Shown here: piece by piece, positions 1 to 7,706 of the stretch
Layout: each line of letters begins with the position of its first letter
Position numbering within the stretch: the stretch's first letter is position 1
Source of the DNA: DATFMP01 sp041477795
Lineage (GTDB): Bacteria; SAR324; JACQKK01
Reading direction: 5' to 3'
NCBI GenBank assembly: GCA_041477795.1
Contig: JBGOUY010000010.1
Location: forward strand, 1-31,136
Length of the DNA: 31,136 nt
Made by a program: the position numbers and the translations under genes
The notes under the pieces: generated by a model
The model's database searches: none
What the model was told of the DNA's origin: nothing
The model's input: only the letters and a program-made list of their open reading frames with translations

Positions 1-61
1 AGAATATCGTAATCCATCTCGTTTTGCACTCGTTTTCGCCTCACTTCCGGCATCTTGGACC

Positions 62-148
62 AGAGAACTGGCGGCGGGGGTGCCCATGCCCGTCAACGGC
101 TTCATCTATGCGGCGCTCAAGCCGCACCTGAACGGCCGCGCGGGCTGA
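62..148 (+). pseudogene. 3' remnant resembling ketopantoate reductase C-terminus
   Basis: The frame ending at the TGA at 146-148 encodes about 26 residues including GVPMPVNGFIYAALKP. This resembles the extreme C-terminus of the 2-dehydropantoate 2-reductase (ApbA/PanE) family, where a G-V-P-x-P-V-N motif precedes the last helix. Upstream in the same frame, positions 2-61 are more AT-rich and do not continue the family pattern. The rest of the gene is therefore absent, or the similarity is limited to this tail. The window begins only 61 bases upstream, so a junction further left cannot be seen. The family match is from memory of the motif and is moderate at best. Confidence 0.42.
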
Positions 149-330
149 GCGGCGCGCCTGGCGCCCCGCCGCGTCCTGCCGGATGCGGCGCTGGGGACGG
201 AGCAGAGGGACGCCTTGCTCCAGCTTCGGTCAATGGGGGGACTGGGGCGCGCCTGGCGCGGGGCCACGAAACAGAAGCGCCGCGCGTCCCGGGTGGGGAA
301 CGCGCGGCGGTCCAGTCCAGCGCTGTTGCA

Positions 331-363
331 GGGCCCGCCCTCTGTCTGCCTGCCGGCGGGCCC
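331..363 (-). terminator. GC hairpin after the lipoprotein gene
   Basis: A perfect 9-bp inverted repeat (GGGCCCGCC / GGCGGGCCC, arms 331-339 and 355-363, 15-nt loop) starts 12 bases past the stop codon of the minus-strand lipoprotein gene. There is no clear U-run after it, so it is either a weak intrinsic terminator or a 3'-end stabilising hairpin. Confidence 0.4.
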
Positions 364-375
364 GTCAGGAACGGC

Positions 376-2385
376 CTAATTCTGCGGCATGGGGTTCAGA
401 GCGTCCACGTTGATGAGACACGCCTCGTTCCCGCTGCCGTCCGTGCAGATAGCATCGTTGGAGCTGTGACCTCCATCCCTGCCGCGATACAGCCGCGGCG
501 CCGCCGGAACGGTATCGTCCATGTACACCAGGAGCTTGTGGCCGGTGAATGTCACACCGCCGATGATGGCATTGGCGGTGATCTGGGTGGCGGTCGGCGT
601 GCTCGGCAAAGTCCCGACAGCGTCGGCCGGGGTCGGTCCGGGGCCGGACAACGTGCCCATGCCATCCACCCAACTGACCACCGCGTGGTCCACCGCGTTG
701 GACAGGGTGCCGTACCCGGTGCCCGCGGCAACCACACCCGTCACCCCGGTGCAGGTTCCGTTGGTGCTGAGGAAGGAGACTCTCACGACCGACAGGTAGG
801 GGCCGGCGACCATCCAGCCTTCCGCCTCGTCGAGGCTTCCGTTTCCGCCGTAACAAACGAACCACTTGCCGTCCAGGGACCGCTTCGTCGTGCTGGCGGT
901 ATTGACCAGGATGGACGCGTCGCCGCGGGAAAGATCCACGCGGAAGGTCGAGGTGCTGTCCTCCTGCACGGTCGTGGCGCCGAGATTGTCCGTGCAGGCC
1001 CGGTAGTTCCGCAACGTGAACCAGCCGGTGGCGCTGGTGGCACTGTTCTCCACGATGGCGAGATTGGTGGAGCCCGTGTCCACGCAGGTCGCGCCGGAGC
1101 CGTCGGTCCAGGCGTCGTAATGGTCGTCATGGGCCGTGGCTGTGTTGCCGGTCGTCTCCATGTCCATCAGGGCGAAGCGGGAGCTAATGTCCGGCGTGCC
1201 CCCCACCTTCGAGCCTCGGAAGGGGATCGTTGTCGCCCCCGTGGCCGTGCCGTCGTTGGCAAAAGTGCTCCAGGCGTTGCTGCCGTCCGTCTGAGGAACG
1301 AAGTGCTTCGCGGTCACCGCCGCATTGCGATCCAATTGAGCGGCGTTCTCCAGATACGCAAGCAGGCAATACCGCGCTCCCTGCGTAATAAGACTCCCAC
1401 TGCTGACGGGCAGCGTAGCGGTCAGAACCGGCAGATCGGTACTGGGGCACGAGCCGTTGACCGGACCGCCGGTGGACCAGTCATAGTCGACGATACCCTG
1501 CGCCCGCAGTGCGTTCCACGCCTGTTGTGCGGTCAGGGTGCGGTTGGCGTAGTCGTAGTTGGTAGCCGTGAATCCGTTGAAGGGCAAAATCGGATTGGCG
1601 GCGGGCAAGGTCCCCGTCGTAAGGGACGTCGGTGCGCCGGTGACCTCCGGCGGCAGGGTCATCGCCAGGCCCTCGGTGCTGCCGGCTGCCTCGAAGGTGG
1701 CCTGATCGGGCCAGGCGCCCAGGGCGTAGACCGTTTTTCCGCTCACGACGGCCGTGATGACGTCCAGGAACACGCTGGCCGGCATATGGCTCATGCAGGC
1801 GAGCAGGTCGGCCGGCAGAGTGTCGGGCACGTGGCAGACCATGTTCCACTTACCGGCCAGGTCCGCCACCGTGAACGAGGGCGGTGGAGCGGTGCTGGAG
1901 GCCACCGTGGTCACGTCCGCCGAGGCGGTCTTGGCCACGGGATCGAACGTGATGGTGACCTGGTGCGCCCCGGCGTCGAAGGACGCCGCGCCGCTCGTCC
2001 CGCCGCTGATACCGCTCGCGGTGCCGATGGTGAAGGTGAGCGTCGTGACCACGGAGCTATCCGCGACCAGCGTGATGAAGCAACCGACCGGCAGTCCGGC
2101 GGCGTCGGTCACCGTGACCGAGAACTGGCCGTTGGCATCGAAGGTCCCGTTGCCCGAATGCGTGGGGGTGCTGAACGTGACGCAATACAAGGCATACAGG
2201 CTGAAGTCCACCGACATGGGCTTGGCGACTCCAACCGAGGTAACCGTCCCGCCGGCCATGGACCCCTGCAATGTCACGCTGGTTGGGGCGGTGCTGGCGG
2301 GGGTGCTGCTGCTTCCGCAGGCGGCCAAGCCCAGCATGACTGCAACGAAGCTGACGCCCCACGCAATCCTTGCAAGACGATTCAT
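376..2385 (-). CDS. Orphan secreted lipoprotein, two-module, unknown function
   Basis: This gene encodes 669 residues. The ATG at 2383-2385 was chosen because a strong GGGAGG ribosome site lies just upstream and the N-terminus is a lipoprotein signal: MNRLARIAW, a hydrophobic stretch, then LGLAAC with the lipidated Cys at 23 followed by GSSS. The mature protein is rich in Thr, Ser, Gly and Ala, with a low-complexity linker after the Cys. Residues 35-160 look like a beta-sandwich with paired Cys. A short motif recurs as DLAGKWNMVC near residue 175 and SLDGKWFVC near residue 504, suggesting two related beta-rich modules. Cysteines are frequent, which fits an exported protein. I recognise no enzymatic domain. 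The gene is less GC-rich than its surroundings, stands alone, and lies between possible gene remnants. It is probably anchored in the outer membrane; its function is unknown. Confidence 0.85.
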   Translation of the reverse strand: MNRLARIAWGVSFVAVMLGLAACGSSSTPASTAPTSVTLQGSMAGGTVTSVGVAKPMSVDFSLYALYCVTFSTPTHSGNGTFDANGQFSVTVTDAAGLPVGCFITLVADSSVVTTLTFTIGTASGISGGTSGAASFDAGAHQVTITFDPVAKTASADVTTVASSTAPPPSFTVADLAGKWNMVCHVPDTLPADLLACMSHMPASVFLDVITAVVSGKTVYALGAWPDQATFEAAGSTEGLAMTLPPEVTGAPTSLTTGTLPAANPILPFNGFTATNYDYANRTLTAQQAWNALRAQGIVDYDWSTGGPVNGSCPSTDLPVLTATLPVSSGSLITQGARYCLLAYLENAAQLDRNAAVTAKHFVPQTDGSNAWSTFANDGTATGATTIPFRGSKVGGTPDISSRFALMDMETTGNTATAHDDHYDAWTDGSGATCVDTGSTNLAIVENSATSATGWFTLRNYRACTDNLGATTVQEDSTSTFRVDLSRGDASILVNTASTTKRSLDGKWFVCYGGNGSLDEAEGWMVAGPYLSVVRVSFLSTNGTCTGVTGVVAAGTGYGTLSNAVDHAVVSWVDGMGTLSGPGPTPADAVGTLPSTPTATQITANAIIGGVTFTGHKLLVYMDDTVPAAPRLYRGRDGGHSSNDAICTDGSGNEACLINVDALNPMPQN

Positions 2386-2500
2386 AATCCCTCCCGGATG
2401 CTCTCGATGAGTTCTACAATCGGATATTTCTTTCGGAATGGGTAAAAGCCTCGGCCTCGCCCGGAAGAAATCCATCAATTTCCTACAGCATCTGCAAGAA

Positions 2501-2528
2501 AAAATACAGCTTTATTCCAAGGTGACAA
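2501..2528 (-). promoter_or_regulatory. Candidate sigma-70 promoter of the lipoprotein gene
   Basis: Read on the minus strand, TTGTCA (2528-2523), a 16-base spacer and TATTTT (2506-2501) form a plausible -35/-10 pair. It lies about 110 bases before the chosen ATG, in the most AT-rich stretch upstream of the gene. The call rests on consensus matching only. Confidence 0.42.
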
Positions 2529-2674
2529 GCTTTGGACGCCTCCCTGCAACAGGTCCCTGCGCGACACCGCAGCGGCGGACAGGGTCGCAGGGCAGAGCGC
2601 CTCCCGCGCGGTCTTGCCCCAGTAGAACGACAGGGCCTGATTTCAGGTCCGGATGGGGATCCGAGGGGCGCGCG

Positions 2675-2797
2675 GCCCTGGACGAGCGCTTCCGCCTGCG
2701 CGCCATGCCCCCGGCGCAGGTGCGGGGCAAGGTCGAGCCGATCGTGACCTATCTGGTCGAGGGCCTGCGGAGCGAGCCGGCGGCCGCGCTGGGCTGA
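2675..2797 (+). pseudogene. Possible 3' remnant of an unidentified gene
   Basis: The frame closing with TGA at 2795-2797 encodes about 40 residues of convincing protein-like composition, including LDERFRLRAMPP and KVEPIVTYLVEGL. It looks like an amphipathic helical C-terminus. The same frame upstream of about 2670 reads as Pro/Arg/Ser-rich non-coding sequence and has no plausible start with a ribosome site. I do not recognise the family. It could also be a chance open frame in GC-rich DNA. Confidence 0.28.
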
Positions 2798-2820
2798 GCC
2801 TGCTTGAACCCCTGGCCAGG

Positions 2821-3132
2821 CTAATGCGCAGCGGTCTTGCGAATCAGCCGGCGCAGGATGACGTGCAGCACGCTGCAGAGCACCATGCCATCGACGATGG
2901 ACGACCCGGCGAAGAGCAGCTTGGACTCGCCATCGAAGCCGAAGTAGTAGCCCAGCAGACCCCACACGATCACGCCGTACACGTAGCCGTACAACGCGCC
3001 CAACTCCAGCGCGGAGAACGGGCTGGCCGTACGGTAGGCAATCAGCGCCGCGAAGGCGATGAACAGCACGGTCGCCACGATGAAGACCGGCTCGTGCAAC
3101 GAGGCCACCATGGACCAGCGCAGGATCGTCAT
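2821..3132 (-). CDS. Small integral membrane protein, unknown function
   Basis: This gene encodes 103 residues from the ATG at 3130-3132 (MTILRWSMV). A weak GGGGTG precedes it. A longer upstream reading would add 25 residues of polar, unconvincing sequence. Three hydrophobic segments are visible at about 15-33, 47-65 and 72-93, with a basic tail (RRLIRKTAAH) that would stay cytoplasmic. An acidic loop, FGFDGESK, lies between helices 2 and 3. No enzymatic motif is visible. It is divergent from the amidohydrolase gene and has no operon partner on its strand. The pattern of hydrophobicity and codon use makes it a likely real gene; the function is unknown. Confidence 0.65.
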   Translation of the reverse strand: MTILRWSMVASLHEPVFIVATVLFIAFAALIAYRTASPFSALELGALYGYVYGVIVWGLLGYYFGFDGESKLLFAGSSIVDGMVLCSVLHVILRRLIRKTAAH

Positions 3133-3501
3133 GCTCACACCCCGGTGTCGGCTGCCATGCGGCTGCTGCGATGCGTCTGCGACGAGAGGGCTGCGCACGG
3201 CCGCCACCCCCGCCGCCCTTCCTATCCCTACGGCGAGAGCGCTCTGTCACGCAAGCCCACCGGATGGGCGCCCTGCCGGACAGGTGCCCGCGCTTGCGCT
3301 TTGCAGGCGGATTGGATAGGCCAGTAGCCGTTCGCCGGCAAGGCCCTGCACGCGATGGCGCGCCCTGCCATCGGGCGGGGGCCGGCGCCCAGTCGCAGGG
3401 CCCAGGCCATCGCTTCCAGCCACCCGCGGACACTTCCCGGCTTCGCACCGGACCCGGCCCACACCGCTGGAACCTCACCGCACCCCACCCGGAGCACACC
3501 G
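3133..3501. other. Divergent intergenic region, no recognisable element
   Basis: This 369-base region separates the membrane protein gene from the amidohydrolase gene. It is uniformly GC-rich. I found no convincing promoter hexamers, long inverted repeat or small gene. The only clear signal is the GGAG ribosome site at 3491-3494 for the downstream gene. Confidence 0.5.
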
Positions 3502-4485
3502 ATGACCGTGATCGACGTCCACACTCACATGCTGGACCGCAACTGGCTGAAACTGCTGCGCGAGCGGGCCGCGCCGCGCTACGAGGTGGGCCCGATCACC
3601 GCGAACCTGGAGGGCATCTACCGCGATGGAGCGCTCTTCATGACGCCCATGCCGGGCCACTTCGATTACGACCTGCGCGTGCGGGACATGAGCGACGCGG
3701 GCGTGGACCTGGCCATCGTGTCGCTCACCTGCCCCAACGTGTACTGGGGCGGGGAGGCCGTCAGCGTGGAGGCCGCCATGCTGGTCAACGACAGCATGGC
3801 CCAGGGGCAGACGGCGCATCCGGACCGCATCCGCTGGATGGCCTCGCTGCCCTGGGAATACCCGCAGCGCGCGGTGCGGGAACTGGAGCGTGCCTGCGCG
3901 AAGGGCGCGGTGGGAGTGATGGTGCTGGCCAACGTGGCCGGCGGGCACCTCACTGACGAGAAGTTCGCGCCGATCTGGAAGGCCATCGACCAGCGCGCGC
4001 TGCCCGTGCTGGTGCACCCCACCGAGCCGCCCGGCACGCCGGAGATGGACATGCGCAAGTACAGCCTCGCCTCCACGGTGGGCTTCATGTTCGATACGAC
4101 GCTGGCCATCACCAAGATGGTGTTCGACGGCTTCCTGGATCGCTACCCCAGCCTGAGGATCATCGCCTCCCACGCGGGTGCGACGGTGCCCTACCTGGCC
4201 GGACGCATGGACCGCTCCTACGAGATGACGCACCCGGGCCATGACGTGATCTCCATGGCCCCCTCGGAATACCTGCGCCGCATCTGCTACGATGCCGTGA
4301 CCTACCAGCAGGAGGCCCTCGAGCTGTGCGTCAAGGTGGGCGGCGCGGAGAACGTGATGTACGGCTCGGACTATCCCCACGATATCGGCGACATGAAGGG
4401 CTGCCTGAAGCGGGTCGACGCCCTGAAGGGCAAGACGCGCACCGCCGTGCGCAACAAGAACGCCGAGCGCATCTTCAAGCTCTAG
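3502..4485 (+). CDS. ACMSD-like amidohydrolase (amidohydrolase-2 family)
   Basis: This gene encodes 327 residues. The ATG at 3502 follows a GGAG site at 3491-3494 and begins directly with MTVIDVHTHM, the usual start of this family. The metal-binding signature is present: HxH at His7/His9, His172 in LVHPTEPP, His224 in IASHAGATVPY and Asp290 in MYGSDYPHD. This order matches the TIM-barrel amidohydrolases related to 2-amino-3-carboxymuconate-6-semialdehyde decarboxylase, which perform non-oxidative decarboxylation or hydrolysis of ring-derived acids. Its length is normal for the family. It is followed by an unrelated Ppx/GppA gene after 131 bases, so it may be monocistronic. The substrate is unknown; a decarboxylase or hydrolase of a catabolic intermediate is the reasonable reading. 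Confidence 0.9.
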   Translation: MTVIDVHTHMLDRNWLKLLRERAAPRYEVGPITANLEGIYRDGALFMTPMPGHFDYDLRVRDMSDAGVDLAIVSLTCPNVYWGGEAVSVEAAMLVNDSMAQGQTAHPDRIRWMASLPWEYPQRAVRELERACAKGAVGVMVLANVAGGHLTDEKFAPIWKAIDQRALPVLVHPTEPPGTPEMDMRKYSLASTVGFMFDTTLAITKMVFDGFLDRYPSLRIIASHAGATVPYLAGRMDRSYEMTHPGHDVISMAPSEYLRRICYDAVTYQQEALELCVKVGGAENVMYGSDYPHDIGDMKGCLKRVDALKGKTRTAVRNKNAERIFKL

Positions 4486-4616
4486 CGCCACGCCCCGGGC
4501 GCGGATGGGTGGACCGGGCGCCCGGTTCGATCCCCGGCGCGGGTCGAGGCATCGCTTGTCAGCGTTACGCCAGGCTTCGCTGCGTCCTCGGTCGTAGGGT
4601 GCACGCTCCCGTGAAG

Positions 4617-5576
4617 ATGGCCTCTCCGCAGACCCCGCCCGTCGTTGGAGCGATTGACGTAGGCACGAATGCCGCCCGGCTCAAGCTGGCGCACCTGTAT
4701 CCGGACGGCCGGCTGGTGCCCTTCTACAAGCGGCGTGCCCCGATCCGTCCGGGCGAAGGGGTCTTCACGACCGGCGAGATGCCGCCGCCGGTCGTGGCGA
4801 GGCTGGTCGCCACGCTGCGCCAGTTCATGGAGGTCTGCCGCTCCCATGGGGCGTGCGTGCGCGCAGTGGCCACCAGCAGCCTGCGCAACGCCCGCAATGC
4901 GGAGGCGGTGCAGACCCGCGTCCAGGCGGAGGCGGGGGTGCGCCTGGAGGTGATCTCGGGTCTGGAGGAGGCGCGCCTGATCTGCCTGGGCGTCCTGCAC
5001 GGGCGCCGCGCGGAGGAGCGCTCACTGGTGCTGGACGTGGGGGGCGGCTCCACCGAAGTGATCCTGGCCGCGGGCGACGTGCCCATCGGGCTGTGGAGCC
5101 TGCCCATCGGCACCGTGCGCCTCACCGACCTGTACCGCTCCGCGCGACGCATGCCGCCCAAGCGCCTGGCGCGGTTGCGCGCCGCCACGCGCAGCGTGGT
5201 GCAAGACGGCCTGCGCATCCTGCCGGGCGAGGGCCTGCCGCCCAATGCCTACGGCAGCTCGGGGAGCATCAAGGCGCTCGCGGGTTACGTGGGCCCGCGC
5301 AACTCCAACCGCATCGAGTGTGCGCGGCTGAGCGAAGCCGCCGAGGAGCTGGCCGCGCTGAAGATGCGCCGGCGCCGCCAACTCTTCCCGCCCGGCCGGG
5401 CGGACATCATCGTGGCCGGCGCGGTAATCCTGGAAGCGCTGGCGGCGCACTTGGGCCTGCAAGCGATCGATGCGGTGGCAACCGGCCTGCGCGACGGGCT
5501 GCTGGTGTCGCTGGAGCGCGACCTGATGGCCCGCGCCACGCCGCCGGCCCGCGCCGTGCGATCCTACAACGCCTGA
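4617..5576 (+). CDS. Short Ppx/GppA-family phosphatase
   Basis: This gene encodes 319 residues from the ATG at 4617; a GTG at 4611 is an in-frame alternative adding two residues, and neither has a strong ribosome site. The ASKHA-fold phosphate loops are visible: GAIDVGTNAARL at about 11-22 and VLDVGGGSTEVI at about 138-149. SGLEEARLI around 115 carries the catalytic Glu expected in exopolyphosphatase and pppGpp phosphohydrolase. LPIGTVRLTDLY follows the second loop, as is typical. The protein ends after the two ASKHA domains and lacks the C-terminal HD-like domain of the roughly 500-residue enzymes. It would act on polyphosphate or pppGpp in the cytoplasm. The neighbours do not suggest a linked pathway. 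Confidence 0.88.
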   Translation: MASPQTPPVVGAIDVGTNAARLKLAHLYPDGRLVPFYKRRAPIRPGEGVFTTGEMPPPVVARLVATLRQFMEVCRSHGACVRAVATSSLRNARNAEAVQTRVQAEAGVRLEVISGLEEARLICLGVLHGRRAEERSLVLDVGGGSTEVILAAGDVPIGLWSLPIGTVRLTDLYRSARRMPPKRLARLRAATRSVVQDGLRILPGEGLPPNAYGSSGSIKALAGYVGPRNSNRIECARLSEAAEELAALKMRRRRQLFPPGRADIIVAGAVILEALAAHLGLQAIDAVATGLRDGLLVSLERDLMARATPPARAVRSYNA

Positions 5577-5895
5577 GGCGGCACAGGGCGATCCGGCAGC
5601 GCATGAAGTCACAGGACCCGCGCGGGGGCGCTGGCCCGCCGGTCACGCACCACGGCCTCGCTCCGCTGCGCTGGCACCCCCGGAATCACACCCGCATCGG
5701 CAACAACCTCCCTGCGCCGGGTGGTCCGCCCGCGGGATATCCGGTCGGGGCCTGCTCTGCAGCCACCTATCCCGTGCCAGGCACCTTAAACCGGCGCCTT
5801 GACAAGCCTGGACCGACGCGGGAAACATCGACCCTGTCCGCATGGGATGAGGGCCAATGCGGAGCGGCAGTTCCCTTCTACCCAGCTAACATTCA
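5577..5895. other. Intergenic region upstream of the transporter-1 operon
   Basis: These 319 bases separate the phosphatase from the seven-gene operon beginning at 5896. The only element I can support is a perfect TTGACA at 5799-5804. No ribosome site precedes the ATG at 5896, and no convincing small gene or strong terminator is visible. Confidence 0.5.
5799..5828 (+). promoter_or_regulatory. Candidate promoter of the dehydrogenase-FAH-liv operon
   Basis: A perfect -35 hexamer TTGACA (5799-5804) is followed after 18 bases by AAACAT (5823-5828), a poor -10. It lies about 70 bases before the first ATG of the operon. TTGACA also occurs in the other catabolic intergenic regions of this window, so it could instead be part of an operator. 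Confidence 0.33.
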
Positions 5896-6915
5896 ATGGC
5901 CTCAAGGGACACGGCCGGCACCAGCGGAGCTCCAAGGGTCGTCATTCCGGACGACATCAACAGCGCCTACACCGCATCGCCCGAGCTGGAGCGGCTGCGG
6001 GCGCTGGCGCAGGTGGAAGTGCACACCACGCGTCCAGCGGATGAAAGCGACCTCGCCGCGCGGGTGCGCGGGGCGGACGTGGTGCTCTCGTTCCGTCCGG
6101 CCTTCACGCGCTTTCCCAAGTCCGTGCTGCAGGCGGCGCAGCGGCTGCGGATGGTCTGCATCTCCGGCACGGGCGTGGAGGACGTGGACGTGGCGGAGGC
6201 TACCGCGCGCGGGATCGCCGTGACCAACGTGGTCGGCAGCGCCAATCGCGCCGTCGCGGAGCTGTGCCTGGCGCTGATGTTCGCGGTGGCGCGGCAGCTG
6301 CCGGCGCAGGACCGCGCCATCCGCCGCGGGGAATGGGCGGGCCGCGAGGGCATCGAGCTGGGCGGCAAGGTGCTGGGCCTGGTGGGGATCAGCGGGATTT
6401 CCGGCGAGCTGGCGCCGATGGCGGCCGCGCTGGGGATGCAGGTGATCTCCTGGTCCCGGCACAATGACCCCGCCCGGGCACGCGCGGTGGGCGCCACGGC
6501 GGTTTCCTTCGACGAGGTGTTGGCGCGCTCGGACCTGCTCTCGCTTCACGTGCGGCTCAACGCCGAGACGCGGCACATGATCGGCGCGGCGCAGATGGCG
6601 CGCATGAAGCCCGGCGCAATCCTGATCAACACGGCGCGCGGCGGCGTGGTGGACGAGGCCGCGCTCATCGCCGCGCTGGAGCGCGGGCGGCTGGCCGGCG
6701 CGGGGCTGGACGTGTTCGCCGTGGAGCCGCTGCCCAAGGATCACCCGTTCCTGCGGATGGACTCGGTGGTGATGACGCCGGTCTCGGCATGGAACACGGC
6801 CGATTCCTCGCAGCGGATGATCCGGCAGAGCGTGGACAACGTGGTCGGTTTCCTGTCCGGTCATCCCATCAACGTCGTCAATCCGACGGCCCTGCAAGCA
6901 ACTCCCAAAACGTAG
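5896..6915 (+). CDS. D-2-hydroxyacid dehydrogenase-fold protein with altered active site
   Basis: This gene encodes 339 residues with the overall pattern of the D-isomer 2-hydroxyacid dehydrogenases: an N-terminal substrate domain (about 13-110), a Rossmann domain (about 115-300) and a return to the first domain. INTARGGVVDEAAL supplies the usual catalytic Arg248 and GLDVFAVEPLP the Glu277. Two canonical features are missing. The dinucleotide motif, normally GxGxxG, reads GISGIS at 164-169, with Ser at the second and third Gly positions. The catalytic His of the TPH motif is Val296 (TPVSAWNT). The reading frame is otherwise intact, so this is not ordinary decay. It is the first gene of an operon; the FAH-family gene follows after 8 bases. 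It may be a non-dehydrogenase member or a binding or regulatory protein. No ribosome site is visible at the start. Confidence 0.88.
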   Translation: MASRDTAGTSGAPRVVIPDDINSAYTASPELERLRALAQVEVHTTRPADESDLAARVRGADVVLSFRPAFTRFPKSVLQAAQRLRMVCISGTGVEDVDVAEATARGIAVTNVVGSANRAVAELCLALMFAVARQLPAQDRAIRRGEWAGREGIELGGKVLGLVGISGISGELAPMAAALGMQVISWSRHNDPARARAVGATAVSFDEVLARSDLLSLHVRLNAETRHMIGAAQMARMKPGAILINTARGGVVDEAALIAALERGRLAGAGLDVFAVEPLPKDHPFLRMDSVVMTPVSAWNTADSSQRMIRQSVDNVVGFLSGHPINVVNPTALQATPKT

Positions 6916-6923
6916 AGGAACCG

Positions 6924-7706
6924 ATGCGAATCACCCGCTACTGGGATGCCGCGGCCAACGCGGCTCGTTACGGTGTCATCGAGGGAGAAACGATCCGCGA
7001 GATCGCCGGCGATCCCTACGGCGCGATCGAGACGACGAAGAATGTGCATCTGCTGGCCTCCGCAATGATCCTGCCGGCGTGCGAGCCGACGAAGATCGTG
7101 GCGGGCGGGGCGAACTACCACGGCCACCTGAAGGAAGTCGGGCTGGCCGTCCCGGACGTGCCGGTGTTCTTCCTCAAGCCCCCCAGCGCCCTGATCGGTC
7201 CCAACCAGGCCGTGGAACACCCGCCGGAGACCAAGCGCCTGGAGTACGAGGGCGAACTGGCCGTCGTGGTGAAGCACACCATGCGGCGCACGCCGCCCAA
7301 GGACGTGCGCAAGCACATCCTGGGCTATACGTGCGTCAACGACGTGACGGCGCGCGACATCCAGGTGATCGGCGGGAACCTGCTCCACCTGTGCCACTCC
7401 AAGTCGTTCGACACCTTCTGCCCGATGGGTCCCTGGATTGAGACCGAGCTGGACCCCAACAACGTGGATATCGAGCTCAAGATCAACGGCCAGGTGCGCC
7501 AGAAGAAGACCAATACGAACGACATGATCTTCACGGTGGAGAAGATGGTGAGCTACTTCTCCCACGTCATGACGCTGCTGCCGGGGGACCTGATCCTCAC
7601 CGGAGCGCCGCCCGGCGTGGGCCGGATGGAGGTGGACGACAAGATCGAGCTGACGATCCAGGGCATCGGCACGCTGCGCCATACGGTCGTGGCCGCGACG
7701 CTATGA
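6924..7706 (+). CDS. Fumarylacetoacetate hydrolase-family protein
   Basis: This gene encodes 260 residues. The ATG at 6924 follows AGAGGA at 6914-6919, which overlaps the stop of the previous gene. The C-terminal FAH fold is clear: LEYEGELAVVV gives metal ligands Glu109 and Glu111, VNDVTARDIQ gives Asp140, and KSFDTFCPMGPW is the usual loop over the active site. GDLILTGAPPGVG near the C-terminus is also characteristic. Members hydrolyse or decarboxylate beta-diketo acids and 2-oxo-dienoates from aromatic or heterocyclic ring cleavage, using Mg2+ or Mn2+. The stop codon overlaps the ATG of livH by four bases (ATGA at 7703), so the enzyme and transporter are translationally coupled. This links the transported compound to a hydroxyacid or diketo intermediate. 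The exact substrate is unknown. Confidence 0.93.
   Translation: MRITRYWDAAANAARYGVIEGETIREIAGDPYGAIETTKNVHLLASAMILPACEPTKIVAGGANYHGHLKEVGLAVPDVPVFFLKPPSALIGPNQAVEHPPETKRLEYEGELAVVVKHTMRRTPPKDVRKHILGYTCVNDVTARDIQVIGGNLLHLCHSKSFDTFCPMGPWIETELDPNNVDIELKINGQVRQKKTNTNDMIFTVEKMVSYFSHVMTLLPGDLILTGAPPGVGRMEVDDKIELTIQGIGTLRHTVVAATL

Larger units (their letters stand above)
2386..2820. other. Intergenic region with leader and promoter of the lipoprotein gene
   Basis: This 435-base gap contains the AT-richer leader of the lipoprotein gene (about 2386-2530), with its candidate promoter at 2501-2528. GC-rich sequence follows and includes a possible plus-strand gene tail at 2675-2797. I see no complete gene on either strand. 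The sharp change in base composition near 2530 suggests a junction between two histories. Confidence 0.6.

Noticed and set aside
151..259. Two copies of a 14-base direct repeat (GGCGCGCCTGGCGC at 151 and 246)
   Set aside because: The repeat is short, made of common GC-rich words, has no target-site or IS-like context, and is probably chance.
55..2445. A 796-codon open frame on the plus strand opposite the lipoprotein gene
   Set aside because: The translation is Arg/Gly/His/Ala-rich without domains, has only a TTG start, and is the antisense of a gene with a lipobox and strong ribosome site. It is a GC-driven shadow.
4513..4546. GGTTCGATCC after a perfect palindrome, resembling a tRNA T-arm
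   Set aside because: The T-stem does not pair with normal geometry, and no D-arm, anticodon arm or acceptor stem is found around it. It is better explained as a GC hairpin after the amidohydrolase gene.
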